A DNA stretch of 64,000 nucleotides from Tenuibacillus multivorans (GCF_900103915.1 NZ_FNIG01000006.1:1-64000); one strand, 5' to 3'. Positions 47,021-57,443 are shown, counted from the first letter of the stretch. Notes: generated by a model from the sequence alone, not told the origin. Numbers and translations: made by a program.

Positions 47021-47241
47021 ATATTACCCCTTATTATTAGTGTTAGCCTAATATTATCATCATAGGTTATCATAGCAATTAGATAACCATAAATGTTGAA
47101 AAACTTTCAATATATTAAATACCATCAAAAGATTAAATTGCAACGTCAACTTACAATTATGAAAAAATTTTAATCCCTAGTCCTTAGATGGACAAATTGT
47201 TCATATATTTAAAGTGAGAATTCAGACTAGGGGGAAAATAA

Positions 47242-47514
47242 ATGTTTGTAATACTAGAAAAAGCAGTTTTAGGTATGGCTCTTCTTCGGTTACTATCAGG
47301 ATGTATCGAAATGTTTGCAGCTTTTGTTATGCTTAAGTTTAATGATGTTGAAAAAGCGTTAATTGTCAATAGTTCTCTGGCATTAATCGGTCCGGCAGTT
47401 TTGCTTATCACAACAGCTATTGGACTGATTGGTTTTGCCGATCAATTATCATTAAAAAAATTAGTATGGGTTGTAGTAGGTGTGGGTTTTATACTATACG
47501 GTGTCAAGAGCTAA
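47242..47514 (+). CDS. yqhV: DUF2619 family membrane protein (YqhV-like)
   Basis: 90 residues with three membrane helices: LEKAVLGMALLRLLSGCIEM, SSLALIGPAVLLITTAIGL and the C-terminal LVWVVVGVGFILYGVKS. Matches YqhV in size and pattern. In B. subtilis yqhV lies beside the spoIIIA operon; here it is isolated, so the symbol is a family name. AGGGGGAA precedes the start. Confidence 0.75.
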   Translation: MFVILEKAVLGMALLRLLSGCIEMFAAFVMLKFNDVEKALIVNSSLALIGPAVLLITTAIGLIGFADQLSLKKLVWVVVGVGFILYGVKS

Positions 47515-47727
47515 TGAATATATATGTATTAAAACTTTATGGTCATTAGTATTTTGCAAGTTTTATTCTAAATATATTGAATATCTTTCAATTAACCGTC
47601 GTACAATATTGATTTAGAAAGCCTTTTTTATCGGTTATCAAGGTATGCTTCTTCATGTTATGACGTATAATTTGTTATAATATAATGTAACTTCTACACG
47701 CATCTTAAGGAGTGTTCATAACAGCAA

Positions 47728-48123
47728 ATGAACCCATTAACAAACGTCAATCGGGTACAGATTTTAGATGAAATCGATCGACTCGAGCAGAAAAGTAAAA
47801 ACTTCCCGCAGTTAAATCATAAATACAATAAAGAAATCCGGCGTTTAGGTAAACAACTGCTATTACCGAAACGTATGGCCAAAGAGCAGGCTATTGTTCG
47901 AAAAGGACAGGATATGACTTATTCAGAGGTTATGTGGCTCCATAATCAACAAGGCTACACTTACAAGGATATAGCACGTGTGTTAGGTATGAGTATAGTG
48001 AAATTTAATCACTATCTTAAGCTTCATCAAGGTAAGATTAAAATTCATGTCAATGATGAATTGGAAAATATGAAGCATATATTGCGAGAATCAGATTCGA
48101 CTATTGAGAAAAATTCAATTTAA
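47728..48123 (+). CDS. hypothetical protein with helix-turn-helix
   Basis: 131 residues. A basic helical N-terminal half (QKSKNFPQLNHKYNKEIRRLG) is followed by a helix-turn-helix, TYSEVMWLHNQQGYTYKDIA then RVLGMSIVKFNHYLKLH (about 65-101), of the sigma-region-4 or resolvase type, so DNA binding is likely. The only start, ATG 47728, is 15 bases from AAGGAG because a stop lies in between. No family name. A weak hairpin (48198-48223) may terminate it. Confidence 0.65.
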   Translation: MNPLTNVNRVQILDEIDRLEQKSKNFPQLNHKYNKEIRRLGKQLLLPKRMAKEQAIVRKGQDMTYSEVMWLHNQQGYTYKDIARVLGMSIVKFNHYLKLHQGKIKIHVNDELENMKHILRESDSTIEKNSI

Positions 48124-48436
48124 TTTGATCCCTTCAAACGGTTTGCCACTTTGCTAGTCACAATAGAAAAACAACTATTGATCTAACCATTCAGAATAAA
48201 CCACGAGAAGTAATTTGGTTTTTAAAACAGTAACGTTTACTAAGATAAATCCCCATTAATGGGTTCTACTTTAATCTCCCCTCCTCTCCTCTCCTATCTT
48301 AAGTATAAATTGTTACTCCTTTTACGTCATTTCAAAATATATAAACCACAAAACATAAATTTATCGGTTTAGTTAAAACTAAACACGTACCACATCAGCC
48401 AAACACATTAATGACACATTCATAAGAGGTGAAATC
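48124..48436. other. gene-free stretch with an inverted repeat
   Basis: 313 bases with no credible ORF. It holds a pyrimidine tract (ctcccctcctctcctctcct around 48275-48295) and an inverted repeat GTTTAGTT-AA-AACTAAAC at 48367-48384, about 55 bases before the DUF3231 gene, which could be an operator for it. Confidence 0.45.
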
Positions 48437-48937
48437 ATGAATAGTCTCGGTGGACAACATGAAGAAGAACCATTACATTCGGGAGAAGTTTTTCATCTTT
48501 GGACGTATTTATTTGATACAAAAGCTTGCCTCGTAACCATGCAAGTATTAATTAATCACTGTGGTGATCGTGATTTAAAAACATATTTAGAGGAACTTTT
48601 GGAAAATGGCTACACACAAGAGGCTGAGCAAACTGAGGCGTTGTTAAAGGAAACTGGGATAAGACTTCCACCTGCCCCTCCAGATCGTCCAAATGTAGAG
48701 GTTCAAGACATACCTGCAGGAGGCCGATTTAACGATCCTGAAATAGCCACCTTAGTTAATAAGGAATTAATGAGCGGTAGAATGATGTGTAGCTACATCA
48801 TGGGGGTTTCGAATCGTGAGGATATTCGCACCATGTTTGAAGATTTCCACTCGCAAAAGGAAGAAAATGAGGTTAAACTCAAGCAAATTATGAAGGAAAA
48901 AGGTTGGATTGTTCACCCACCAATAAACATTAAATAA
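48437..48937 (+). CDS. DUF3231 family protein, ferritin-like
   Basis: 166 residues, one DUF3231 four-helix unit: LHSGEVFHLWTYLFDTKACL, NHCGDRDLKTYLEELLENG, LPPAPPDRPNVEVQDIPAG and FNDPEIATLVNKELMSGRMM. Proteins of this group often have two such units; this has one. Common in spore formers, with spore-coat or ferritin-like roles suggested but not proven. Start at ATG 48437 behind AGAGGTG, 33 bases before the MFS gene. Confidence 0.82.
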   Translation: MNSLGGQHEEEPLHSGEVFHLWTYLFDTKACLVTMQVLINHCGDRDLKTYLEELLENGYTQEAEQTEALLKETGIRLPPAPPDRPNVEVQDIPAGGRFNDPEIATLVNKELMSGRMMCSYIMGVSNREDIRTMFEDFHSQKEENEVKLKQIMKEKGWIVHPPINIK

Positions 48938-48969
48938 TCATTCCACAACAAGCAAGGGGTTGAGGCATA

Positions 48970-50208
48970 TTGAACTCCAAAAATAAAGGCAGAGTAATTT
49001 TTGCAATAGGCTCAATACCACTTATTATGACACTTGGAAATTCAATGTTGATTCCTATCTTTCCAAATATGAAATCAGCGTTAGATATTTCTCAGATGCA
49101 GGTCAGTTTAACGATCACCGTATTTTCAATAGCCGGAGCCATATTTATTCCTATTGTTGGTTATCTCTCAGATCGATTTTCTCGTAAAGTTGTCATAATA
49201 CCTTCTTTATTTTTATTCGGCTTTGGTGGATTGTTAGCTGGACTAGCCGCTGCTTTCTTTTCGAATCCGTATATTTGGATATTAGTCGGAAGAGCCATTC
49301 AAGGTATTGGAGCAGCCGGTACTGCACCGGTTGCTATGGCCTTAACCGGAGATCTTTTTAAAGGTGGCGAACAAAGTCGAGTTCTTGGGATTTTTGAAGC
49401 ATCTAACGGACTCGGTAAGGTATTGTCACCCATCATTGGTTCTATACTGGGATTAATGATTTGGCATTTAGTCTTTTTTGCTTTTCCAGCCATCAGTTTA
49501 GTTTCACTATTACTTGTTTTATTTTTCGTTAAAGAAAAGGCTAATCGCCTTTCCCCTCCTCCATTTAGAAAATATGCGAATGGTTTATTTAGTGTGTTTA
49601 AGCATGAGGGTAGATGGTTATTTACCGTCTATTTAGCTGGCGGCACCTGTTTGTTTACATTATTTGGCGTGTTGTTCTTTTTATCGGATGAATTAGAAAA
49701 CCAGTACTCTATATATGGTGTTGTGAAAGGGTTAATATTAGCTATTCCACTTCTAGTAATGGTTACAACCTCATATATTACTGGAAGCAAAATTGGAAAG
49801 AATATGGAGAAAATGAAGAAGTTACAATTGATTGGATTTGCTCTTATGACCCTCTCTTATAGTTTATTGGCATTTTTTGATCAAATGATCTTATTTTTAT
49901 CTATCCTTGCGATAAGTAGTGTTGGATCAGGATTAATCTTACCATGTGTGAACAGCTTAATTACAGGTTCGGTTGGTAAAAAACGTAGAGGATTCGTTAC
50001 TTCTTTATATGGTTCTGTGCGATTTTTAGGGGTTGCGCTAGGTCCCCCCATTTTCTCTCGTTTAATGGATTGGTCAAGACTGGGTATGTTTATCTCAGTC
50101 GCAGCATTTACACTCATTGTAGGATTACTCGTCCTCCTCCTCCTTCATGTAAAAGGAAAAGATGGCAAAAAGAAGAGTAACACTAAATTCCGTTATAAGT
50201 ATGTGTAA
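48970..50208 (+). CDS. MFS transporter, drug-exporter type
   Basis: 412 residues, twelve membrane helices. The loop-2 motif [13 protein letters not shown] and antiporter motif C region ([19 protein letters not shown]) place it with DHA1 drug/H+ exporters related to TetA(L). Substrate unknown. TTG start 48970 behind AAGGGG at long spacing; C-terminus very basic ([17 protein letters not shown]). Probably cotranscribed with the small gene that follows. Confidence 0.88.
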   Translation: MNSKNKGRVIFAIGSIPLIMTLGNSMLIPIFPNMKSALDISQMQVSLTITVFSIAGAIFIPIVGYLSDRFSRKVVIIPSLFLFGFGGLLAGLAAAFFSNPYIWILVGRAIQGIGAAGTAPVAMALTGDLFKGGEQSRVLGIFEASNGLGKVLSPIIGSILGLMIWHLVFFAFPAISLVSLLLVLFFVKEKANRLSPPPFRKYANGLFSVFKHEGRWLFTVYLAGGTCLFTLFGVLFFLSDELENQYSIYGVVKGLILAIPLLVMVTTSYITGSKIGKNMEKMKKLQLIGFALMTLSYSLLAFFDQMILFLSILAISSVGSGLILPCVNSLITGSVGKKRRGFVTSLYGSVRFLGVALGPPIFSRLMDWSRLGMFISVAAFTLIVGLLVLLLLHVKGKDGKKKSNTKFRYKYV

Positions 50209-50226
50209 GAAAAAGGAGATATTATC

Positions 50227-50433
50227 ATGAAAGAAATAACCATGCTAATTAAAGAGGCAAACTCAGAAATGGACATTCAGGAAATTGAATACGTTTTAAA
50301 TGATTTAGGTGGTGTGGAAAGGGTGTTAATTGATCCGGATGATGGCGAATTAAAAATCGAATATAATGATCAACAAATTTCAAAGGAACGAATTGCGATC
50401 ACGCTTCAGCAGCACGACTTTCACATCATGTAA
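50227..50433 (+). CDS. HMA-like small domain without the CxxC motif
   Basis: 68 residues with the beta-alpha-beta-beta-alpha-beta pattern of heavy-metal-associated domains (MDIQEIEYVLNDLGGVERVL, ...GELKIEYNDQQISKERIAI). The loop that should carry MxCxxC has EANSEMDI instead and the protein has no cysteine, so metal binding is unlikely. AAAGGAG 18 bases after the MFS gene suggests a joint transcript. Confidence 0.65.
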   Translation: MKEITMLIKEANSEMDIQEIEYVLNDLGGVERVLIDPDDGELKIEYNDQQISKERIAITLQQHDFHIM

Positions 50434-50438
50434 AAAAT

Positions 50439-50480
50439 CCTAAAAAGAGTCACTTTATAAACATGGCTCTTTTTAGGTTG
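50439..50480. terminator. bidirectional terminator
   Basis: cctaaaaagag ... ctctttttagg stem, between convergent genes; T and A runs inside the arms serve either strand. Confidence 0.75.
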
Positions 50481-50481
50481 T

Positions 50482-51096
50482 TTACGACTTCCTTATCCAG
50501 TCTAAACGATAGGTTTTTGTAAAGTCTAATCGACAGACGATATCAATAACTGTTGTAGAAATCCATTGACTCATTAGAGCCAAGAAGAAGATTTCCCAGC
50601 TAATGATGGCTGCCGTAATTATAAATATCATCGCATTTATGAAAAACAATGGTCTTCCTGGTAAAATATCTCTATAATGAGAAATGATGATCGCGATTAC
50701 GCCTATTCCCCCATTGGAGACATTACTTCGCATGAGGAGACCAACACCGATTCCAAGAAAAATAGAACCAATCATTAGATCATAAACAATCAATCGATCC
50801 GGAATCATAAAATAAGTTTCAAAGAAGTCGACCGAACTAGAGGTTATCGTAATGCCAAATACCGTCCATAGGAAGAAACGTTTACCAAGGAATTTGATTC
50901 CCACGAGCATTAAAGAAAAATTAACGATCCAAAGGGCTAGTCCCATATTAAGGTTAAAAAAATAATTTAACAAGATGGCAATCCCGGCTCCCCCACCGGA
51001 TGGAATAGCGTTGGGAAATAAAAAAAGTCCCATACCAAATCCTTGACAGATACCACCAATCATAACTTGTCCTTGTTTTTTAAAGAACAACTTCAT
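50482..51096 (-). CDS. YitT-family membrane protein, short form
   Basis: 204 residues from ATG 51096 (GGGAG upstream). Five or six membrane helices with GFGMGLFLFPNAIPSGGGAG near the start and GLLMRSNVSNGGIGVIA, both typical of the YitT/DUF161 family. The usual C-terminal DUF2179 domain is missing, giving the shorter YczE-like size. Function unknown. Confidence 0.82.
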   Translation of the reverse strand: MKLFFKKQGQVMIGGICQGFGMGLFLFPNAIPSGGGAGIAILLNYFFNLNMGLALWIVNFSLMLVGIKFLGKRFFLWTVFGITITSSSVDFFETYFMIPDRLIVYDLMIGSIFLGIGVGLLMRSNVSNGGIGVIAIIISHYRDILPGRPLFFINAMIFIITAAIISWEIFFLALMSQWISTTVIDIVCRLDFTKTYRLDWIRKS

Positions 51097-51229
51097 AAAC
51101 ATACTCCCATCGAATACGACTAATAGGACAACCTTTCTATTAACCCTATTCTATCGGAGCGTAAAAAAGAACTTATTGATACGGAATCAGCCTGATAATC
51201 GCCAATCATCAGCGATTATCAGGACTATT

Positions 51230-51628
51230 TTAATAAGCCATACTTGGATCATGATAATACTTGAATTCAAGCAGATTGTTAGAAGGATCGATTAAAAAGA
51301 AGGTCATATGTTCTTCTTGTTTTCCTTTGAACCTTACCATGGGTTCAGTAAAAAACGGAAGCTTTTCATCAATGGCTTTTTTCAAGGATTCATTATAGTT
51401 ATCCTTTTCCAGAAATGTGATGCCATAATGTCGTGGATACATGGTTGGTTTTTCATCAATATGGTCTGGACTTAGATGGCATACGACTTGATCACCAAAA
51501 AAGTCAAATGTCACCCGGTCATCGTACCTTCTCGCTAGATTACACCCTAATTTTTCGTAAAACTCAACGGTCTCGTCTAATTCCTTACATGGAATCGCTA
51601 AATGGAAAATTTTATTGGTTTTTCTCAT
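51230..51628 (-). CDS. VOC (glyoxalase/dioxygenase) family protein
   Basis: 132 residues in two beta-alpha-beta-beta-beta units: FHLAIPCKELDETVEFYEKL and ...MTFFLIDPSNNLLEFKYY. His9, His67-like and Glu near the end are candidate metal ligands. Substrate unknown. GGAGGTATTT precedes ATG 51628. A hairpin at 51190-51222 (cctgataatcgc / gcgattatcagg) separates it from the YitT gene but lacks a clear T run. Confidence 0.82.
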   Translation of the reverse strand: MRKTNKIFHLAIPCKELDETVEFYEKLGCNLARRYDDRVTFDFFGDQVVCHLSPDHIDEKPTMYPRHYGITFLEKDNYNESLKKAIDEKLPFFTEPMVRFKGKQEEHMTFFLIDPSNNLLEFKYYHDPSMAY

Positions 51629-51656
51629 ATAAATACCTCCAGTTCATTCATTAAAT

Positions 51657-52415
51657 TCATAAATTAAAGGTATCAGAACGCAACCCAAGTCTAAGGGTTT
51701 CGAGAGATATAACGTCTGATAACGCAACATTTGCAAGGTTAACGTTTGGACCTACATGTTCAATGAAAAATATTTGCATATCCTTATTAGGGGCTTCAAA
51801 GATTAATTTTTCAAATGGAATCCCTGAATTACTTATTAAATCAAAAATATCCATGCGAATTTCGCCATTTTCCCCACATAATCCACTGGATCCACTTTCT
51901 CTTGCTTCCGTAATTACCTTTGCTGAACCAGCTTCAAGATCTTCTTGGATCTGCTCAAGCCATTCAGTTGATTCAACTTGATTGGCCATTTTACTATTCT
52001 TATTCCCCACCTCACTAAAAACTGTAAATTCCTTGGCGAATTCTTTTATATAAAGCGATTTTTCTTTATTCGATATGTCTAATGTACCGTTTGAGATTTC
52101 GACATAGTTGCAGCCAAAATTATGACAAAGATCATAATATTGATCGACTTTGTTTTGACTAAGAAATTTTTCAAACAGTGTTCCGCCGAAAAAGAACTCA
52201 ATTTCCTGTTCTCTTAACCATTCAATCTTTTGCTGTAAATATTGTGTAACAAGCGATGTACCCCAACCAAATTTGACGAAATCAATATACTCATTGGAGC
52301 TTTGAATGGTATCTTTAAATAAATTTAAAGGAGCTCCATTATCAATTAGAATTGTTAACCCATTTTGCCTGGGCTTATTCTCTCTTTGCGGTAGTATTAA
52401 ATCGGTTTTTAACAT
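51657..52415 (-). CDS. comA: ComA, phosphosulfolactate synthase
   Basis: 252 residues, TIM-barrel family. Marks are ILIDNGAPLNLFKD, DFVKFGWGTSL, FFFGGTLFEKFL, CNYVEISNGTLDIS and ITEARESGSSGLCG. It adds sulfite to phosphoenolpyruvate to form phosphosulfolactate. In B. subtilis (yitD) the product sulfolactate accumulates in spores. Its start overlaps the end of comB by seven bases. Confidence 0.94.
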   Translation of the reverse strand: MLKTDLILPQRENKPRQNGLTILIDNGAPLNLFKDTIQSSNEYIDFVKFGWGTSLVTQYLQQKIEWLREQEIEFFFGGTLFEKFLSQNKVDQYYDLCHNFGCNYVEISNGTLDISNKEKSLYIKEFAKEFTVFSEVGNKNSKMANQVESTEWLEQIQEDLEAGSAKVITEARESGSSGLCGENGEIRMDIFDLISNSGIPFEKLIFEAPNKDMQIFFIEHVGPNVNLANVALSDVISLETLRLGLRSDTFNL

Positions 52416-53107
52416 GTGTCAACCCTCTCAATCATTGGGATCACGTCGGTTTGATTTACTCTCATAACAAACCCTCGATCCAATTCCTTTAGAATATAGA
52501 TAACATCTTCACTTTTAAATTCAGGTTTATCTGAATCAAAAAATTTTTGAGCGACATGAGAACTTTTAATTCTATTCATCACTTCTTGAACTGAAATGCT
52601 TTCAGTTTCCCCTTTTAAAATTTGCTTCATATACTCTGCACAAGCAAAGTCATCGTCCCCACTAGGGTGAGAAGCAATAATATGGATGGTAGCATGCTTC
52701 CCACTTAATAATTTATCTTTAATGTATTCTGCTGTCGTTCGTGCATTTGTAAATCCTGTTACAAATAAATGGTCACATTCTAGACTATTTAAGGTAGCAC
52801 GCACACCATTAGTCGTCTTTTGGACCAATGTATTCCCCCGTAAATCCTTTTGTATTATGTTGTAGGGTGAATTATCTAAATCAAATCCTTCTATGGCGAA
52901 TCCATTTACTTCACCAGCTAGTAAATACTTTGGATAATCGTGTTTAATCTGAAAAGCCTGATCAACCGTTTTGGCAAGGAAAATCCGCTCAGCCCCTCGT
53001 AAAAATGCATAATGAGCGACAGTGAATGCTCGAATCACATCAATCACAATTGTTATATCAGCTAGTTGTTTTATAGGACGATGACTACGAAATATTTGAA
53101 CTTTCAT
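52409..53107 (-). CDS. comB: ComB, 2-phosphosulfolactate phosphatase
   Basis: 232 residues with DITIVIDVIRAFTVAHYAFL, LLAGEVNGFAIEGFDLDNSP and TTNGVRATLN, all ComB signatures. It dephosphorylates the ComA product to sulfolactate. Corresponds to B. subtilis yitC. Divergent from the sulfate assimilation operon, which can supply the sulfite used by ComA. GGGGTGAATC precedes the start. Confidence 0.94.
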   Translation of the reverse strand: MKVQIFRSHRPIKQLADITIVIDVIRAFTVAHYAFLRGAERIFLAKTVDQAFQIKHDYPKYLLAGEVNGFAIEGFDLDNSPYNIIQKDLRGNTLVQKTTNGVRATLNSLECDHLFVTGFTNARTTAEYIKDKLLSGKHATIHIIASHPSGDDDFACAEYMKQILKGETESISVQEVMNRIKSSHVAQKFFDSDKPEFKSEDVIYILKELDRGFVMRVNQTDVIPMIERVDTC

Positions 53108-53314
53108 TTAGATTCACCCCATATGTTTAATGTTATATCTTAATAACGGGTCCCGCCTACAACAAATATATTCGCCTAATCATATTTCGTTACAATTCCC
53201 CCTTCTTTAAAATGGGCTTGCCAACTATAACAAAAACCCACTCACTTGAATACATTGATTTATGACAAAAACCTAAGAGTAAAATTTAAGGATTTAACAA
53301 AGTGAGGAGAAAAA

Positions 53315-54025
53315 ATGATTGAAAAACTGACGTACGCTAACTGGGATTATGATGTTCAAAAGCGATTGAACAACGAATTTCAAGACTTTATGGAAGTGAT
53401 TAGATGGTCATTTAAGACCTATAAAGATAAAATCGTTTATTCTTGTAGCTTTGGAGCAGAAGGCATTGTGTTAATAGATCTAATATCCAAGATCAATCCA
53501 TACGCCAACATTATTTTTTTGGATACAGATTTACACTTTAAAGAAACCTATTCGCTTATTGAAAAAGTCAAACATAAATACCCAAATTTAAAAATTAAAA
53601 TGGTTAAGCCATCACTAAACCTTGGAGAGCAGCGCGATCATTATGGGGATAAATTATGGGAACGTAATCCAAATCAATGCTGTCAAATTCGAAAGGTGAA
53701 TCCACTAAAAGATGAATTATCCAATGTAGATGCTTGGTTTTCGGGTTTAAGAAAAGAGCAATCGGTCACGAGAAGTCAAACTCAATTTATCAATAAAGAC
53801 AATAAGTTTAAAAAAGTAAAAATATGCCCATTAATCCATTGGACCTGGGATGAGGTGTGGGATTATATCACATTAAATAATCTACCCTATAACGAATTAC
53901 ACGATCACCATTATCCAAGCATTGGTTGTGAAATGTGCACACTTCCCGTAACAGATTCTAACGACACTCGATCTGGAAGATGGGCTAATTTTGATAAAAA
54001 AGAGTGTGGACTGCATCAAGCTTAA
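53315..54025 (+). CDS. cysH: CysH, phosphoadenylyl/adenylyl-sulfate reductase
   Basis: 236 residues. YSCSFGAEGIVLIDLI at the nucleotide site, FLDTDLHFKETY, the catalytic C-terminal ECGLHQ, and a CCQIRKVNPL plus CEMC pair that supplies four [4Fe-4S] cysteines. The cluster is the APS-reductase type, which in Bacillus can use both APS and PAPS. It forms sulfite, also the ComA substrate. GTGAGGAG precedes ATG 53315. The 207-base upstream region shows no S-box or T-box. Confidence 0.94.
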   Translation: MIEKLTYANWDYDVQKRLNNEFQDFMEVIRWSFKTYKDKIVYSCSFGAEGIVLIDLISKINPYANIIFLDTDLHFKETYSLIEKVKHKYPNLKIKMVKPSLNLGEQRDHYGDKLWERNPNQCCQIRKVNPLKDELSNVDAWFSGLRKEQSVTRSQTQFINKDNKFKKVKICPLIHWTWDEVWDYITLNNLPYNELHDHHYPSIGCEMCTLPVTDSNDTRSGRWANFDKKECGLHQA

Positions 54026-54041
54026 GTAGGGACTGTTTAAA

Positions 54042-55130
54042 TTGGTTACAATCTTGTTATTTATCGTTGCATTCTTTTTCACAATGAATATTGGAGCTAG
54101 CGGCGCAGCGGCAACGATGGGTATTGCATATGGTTCAAACGCTGTTAAAAATAGAAGGATAGCCTTGATGTTATGTGGGATTGGTGTATTTTTGGGTGCT
54201 ATATTAGGGGGAGGCGAAGTCGTTAAAACATTAGGTTCTAAAATTGTTCCGGAAAATATGATCTCTATTAACATTGCTCTTATCATACTCAGCTCCGCCT
54301 CCATCTCATTATTTATCGCGAATGTAAGCGGAATTCCTCTATCAACAAGTGAAGTCACGGTAGGCGCTGTTATAGGGGTCGGTATAGCTTTTGATGCGCT
54401 TTTCGTGGATACATTGATGACCATTTTATTGTACTGGATTCTAGTTCCTATCATTGCATTTTTCCTAGCTTACTTCACAAATCAAGGTATCAAATTACTT
54501 AAGCGAACTTCCTCTTTTCCACTTAATCGTAAATGGTCAAGATTTTTGGCTATTGCGGTGGTTCTAACTGGATTTTTAGAAGCATTTGCTGCTGGGATGA
54601 ACAATGTTGCCAATTCCGTTGGTCCTCTAGTAGCAAGTGGACTTATTAACTTAAGTCAGGCAACCATCTATGGTGGGTTATTTGTTGCGCTAGGAGCGAT
54701 ATTTCTTGGTGGCAAAGTCATCGAAACAAATGGAAAAAAGATTACAAATCTAAGTTTGTTACAGGGTGGTACGGTTTCAGGTATTGGAGCCATATTAGTT
54801 ATGATAGCTTCCTTATTCGGTATTCCTGTACCGCAAACACAAATAACGACTTGCAGTATATTAGGTGTCGGTGTATCTGATCATGGTAAAGCATTATGGA
54901 AAAACACGACAATCATTAAGCTGGTTAAAACTTGGCTTATATCACCTATTATCTCACTTGTTTTATCATACAACCTCGTTAAGGTATTCATCGAATCCGA
55001 TTATTCGGGATTGTTAATGATGTCAATATTTATCGTCGTTGTTTATGCGGTTGGCGTTTGGAAACCTAATAAGATCAATCGACCATTTTATAAAGAAAAA
55101 GCAGTAGCGAAAAAATTAGGAGGTAGTTAA
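54042..55130 (+). CDS. cysP: CysP, sulfate permease of the PiT family
   Basis: 362 residues, TTG start 54042. About ten membrane helices with the two PiT repeats: [20 protein letters not shown] near the start and [18 protein letters not shown] in the middle. B. subtilis CysP of this family imports sulfate, and the location between cysH and sat supports sulfate over phosphate. It ends one base before sat. Confidence 0.92.
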   Translation: MVTILLFIVAFFFTMNIGASGAAATMGIAYGSNAVKNRRIALMLCGIGVFLGAILGGGEVVKTLGSKIVPENMISINIALIILSSASISLFIANVSGIPLSTSEVTVGAVIGVGIAFDALFVDTLMTILLYWILVPIIAFFLAYFTNQGIKLLKRTSSFPLNRKWSRFLAIAVVLTGFLEAFAAGMNNVANSVGPLVASGLINLSQATIYGGLFVALGAIFLGGKVIETNGKKITNLSLLQGGTVSGIGAILVMIASLFGIPVPQTQITTCSILGVGVSDHGKALWKNTTIIKLVKTWLISPIISLVLSYNLVKVFIESDYSGLLMMSIFIVVVYAVGVWKPNKINRPFYKEKAVAKKLGGS

Positions 55131-55131
55131 T

Positions 55132-56280
55132 ATGATAAAACCACATGGTGGGCTACTTATTAATCGAATGAATGAAGATCACAAAATTGATGAGAAACAT
55201 AAACAAGTACAATTGGATGCCCTTGCTTTAAGTGATCTAGAATTATTGGCTAATGGAGCTTTTAGTCCTTTAACCGGATTTATGAATGAAAATGACTACG
55301 AATCAGTTATTCATAATATGCGCCTAAAAAACGGTCTTCCATGGAGTATTCCGATCACCTTGCCTGTTACTGAAGACAAAGGTAGTCAGATTGAGGTCGG
55401 TGAAACCATTAATCTAGTATATAAAAATAACATCTATGGTGTCATGACGGTCAAAGATATTTTTACCCCTAATAAAACAATAGAGGCGCAAAAAGTCTAT
55501 CAAACCACTGACATAAATCACCCTGGTGTTAAAAAGCTAATGGAACGACCAACCACATACCTTGGTGGTCCAATAACCATGGTTCAATCACCGAAAAGAA
55601 ATAAGTTCAAAGAATATTATATAACACCATCCGAAACGAGAGAACAATTCAACCAAAAAGGCTGGGAAACAATCGTTGGCTTTCAAACACGTAACCCCAT
55701 TCATCGAGCGCATGAATATATTCAGAAATCCGCTTTAGAAACCGTCGATGGTTTATTTATTCATCCTCTAGTTGGGGAAACAAAACCTGGAGATGTACCA
55801 AGTGAATTAAGAATGGCTTGTTATCAGATTTTATTGGACCATTATTATCCAAATGATAGAGTGTTTCTTTCTGTTTTTCCTGCAGCCATGAGGTACGCCG
55901 GTCCGAGAGAGGCTGTTTTTCATGCGTTAGTTCGTAAAAATTACGGATGCTCTCATTTTATCGTTGGTCGTGACCATGCTGGAGTCGGTGACTATTATGG
56001 GACTTATGATGCTCAAAAAATTTTCCAGAACTTTGATGATGAAGAAATCGGAATCCAAATCCTATGCTTCGAAAATAGTTTTTACTGTAAAAAATGTGAA
56101 AGTATGAGTACAGCTAAAACGTGCCCGCATTCCAAAAAGGATCATATATCCTTATCAGGAACAAAAGTCAGAAGTATGCTTAGAGAAGGTATTATGCCAC
56201 CAAAAGAATTCAGTCGACCTGAAGTGGCAGCCGAACTAATAGAAGGAATGAATAAAAATGTCACGGAGGCGAATCAATAA
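55132..56280 (+). CDS. sat: sulfate adenylyltransferase
   Basis: 382 residues. ATP-sulfurylase motifs [19 protein letters not shown] (HxxH), [20 protein letters not shown] and [18 protein letters not shown] zinc-type [15 protein letters not shown] segment occurs near residue 325, as in many bacterial Sat. It makes APS from sulfate and ATP. Its stop codon overlaps the cysC start by one base. Confidence 0.96.
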   Translation: MIKPHGGLLINRMNEDHKIDEKHKQVQLDALALSDLELLANGAFSPLTGFMNENDYESVIHNMRLKNGLPWSIPITLPVTEDKGSQIEVGETINLVYKNNIYGVMTVKDIFTPNKTIEAQKVYQTTDINHPGVKKLMERPTTYLGGPITMVQSPKRNKFKEYYITPSETREQFNQKGWETIVGFQTRNPIHRAHEYIQKSALETVDGLFIHPLVGETKPGDVPSELRMACYQILLDHYYPNDRVFLSVFPAAMRYAGPREAVFHALVRKNYGCSHFIVGRDHAGVGDYYGTYDAQKIFQNFDDEEIGIQILCFENSFYCKKCESMSTAKTCPHSKKDHISLSGTKVRSMLREGIMPPKEFSRPEVAAELIEGMNKNVTEANQ

Positions 56281-56876
56281 TGGTTAATCAAAACATTGTC
56301 ATGCATCCCACTTCAATCACTAAAAAAAAACGTCAAGAAATCAATCGCCATAAGAGTTGTGTCCTATGGTTTACAGGTTATTCTGGTTCAGGCAAATCAA
56401 CATTAGCCAATGAGCTAGATCGACAATTATATGATTTGAAAATTAGTAGCTATGTTCTAGATGGGGATAATATACGGCACGGATTAAATCATGATTTAGG
56501 GTTTAGTGCAAACGATCGAATCGAGAATATAAGGCGAGTTGGAGAAGTGGCAAAGCTGTTCGTTGATAGCGGAACAATTGTCATGACCGCTTTCATCTCC
56601 CCTTTCCAAAAAGATCGTGACCAAGTTAGACAATTATTTGAAGACCATGAATTTATCGAAGTATTTGTAGATTGTCCTTTTGAAATCTGTGAACAACGGG
56701 ACCCAAAAGGATTATATCGAAAAGCGAGAAAGGGTGAAATCAAGGATTTTACTGGGATTGATTCACCATACGAACCACCACTTAATCCAGAGTTAACGGT
56801 AGAAACTGAAAAGCACTCGATTAAGGAAGCGGCGAATCAAATTATTCAATATCTCGGCCAAATAGGAATGATCTAA
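56280..56876 (+). CDS. cysC: adenylylsulfate kinase
   Basis: 198 residues. Walker A is GYSGSGKSTLANEL, followed by YVLDGDNIRHGLNHDLGFS and FISPFQKDRDQVR, with the lid RDPKGLYRKARKGEIKDFTG. It phosphorylates APS to PAPS. Last gene of cysH-cysP-sat-cysC. Confidence 0.96.
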   Translation: MVNQNIVMHPTSITKKKRQEINRHKSCVLWFTGYSGSGKSTLANELDRQLYDLKISSYVLDGDNIRHGLNHDLGFSANDRIENIRRVGEVAKLFVDSGTIVMTAFISPFQKDRDQVRQLFEDHEFIEVFVDCPFEICEQRDPKGLYRKARKGEIKDFTGIDSPYEPPLNPELTVETEKHSIKEAANQIIQYLGQIGMI

Positions 56877-56879
56877 ATC

Positions 56880-56918
56880 TAAGCCTGTTATATGACATAA
56901 ACACATGTAACAGGCTTA
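56880..56918. terminator. bidirectional terminator after cysC
   Basis: taagcctgtta ... taacaggctta: eleven-pair stem between the convergent cysC and TlpA-like genes, abutting both stop codons. Confidence 0.75.
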
Positions 56919-57443
56919 TTATTCTTTAGGTAATATTTCATTTACAAATACATGTAGTTGTTCTTCATTTAGTTCACCCATGTATCGATTAACTATCTCT
57001 CCATCCTTGTTAATAAAATACGTTGTGGGAAGATTGGCTATCATATATTTTTCGCTTACCTGATCATCTTCTAACAAAATTGTGAAATTTAAGGTAGGAT
57101 GATCCTCTAAGAAATTTTGAATGGTTTCCTTTGATTCACCGTAATTGACAGCCAATACTTCTAAACCTTGACTTTTGTAAAAATCATAAACCTTTTGAAT
57201 TTCTGGCATTTCATTTTTACATGGTCCACACCAGCTAGACCAAAAATTGACTAAGACACCTTTTCCTTGTAAATCTTTTAATTCAATTTCTTCTCCATTT
57301 AATGTCGTTAGATTAAAATTAGGAGCTTGATCGGAATCCAAAATAGTATCATCTTCAGCACTATCACCCTCAGTTTGATTCTTAACATTTTGAATAAAAA
57401 CGAAGATCAAACAAAAGAATAATACAATCAATGATAAATTCAC
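56919..57443 (-). CDS. second TlpA/ResA-like thiol-disulfide oxidoreductase
   Basis: At least 174 residues. A membrane anchor is followed by a thioredoxin-like domain with WCGPC (Cys72, Cys75 from GTG 57443) and NLPTTYFINKDGE. Extracytoplasmic reductase, a likely CcdA client. The start is uncertain: GTG 57443 has no ribosome site, while GGAGGG at 57482-57477 points to an ATT codon at 57470, adding RIKTTKRVV, the positive residues expected before an anchor helix. Confidence 0.88.
   Translation of the reverse strand: MNLSLIVLFFCLIFVFIQNVKNQTEGDSAEDDTILDSDQAPNFNLTTLNGEEIELKDLQGKGVLVNFWSSWCGPCKNEMPEIQKVYDFYKSQGLEVLAVNYGESKETIQNFLEDHPTLNFTILLEDDQVSEKYMIANLPTTYFINKDGEIVNRYMGELNEEQLHVFVNEILPKE

Noticed and set aside
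53108-53314. Possible S-box or T-box before cysH
   Set aside because: No conserved riboswitch core or antiterminator sequence can be seen.
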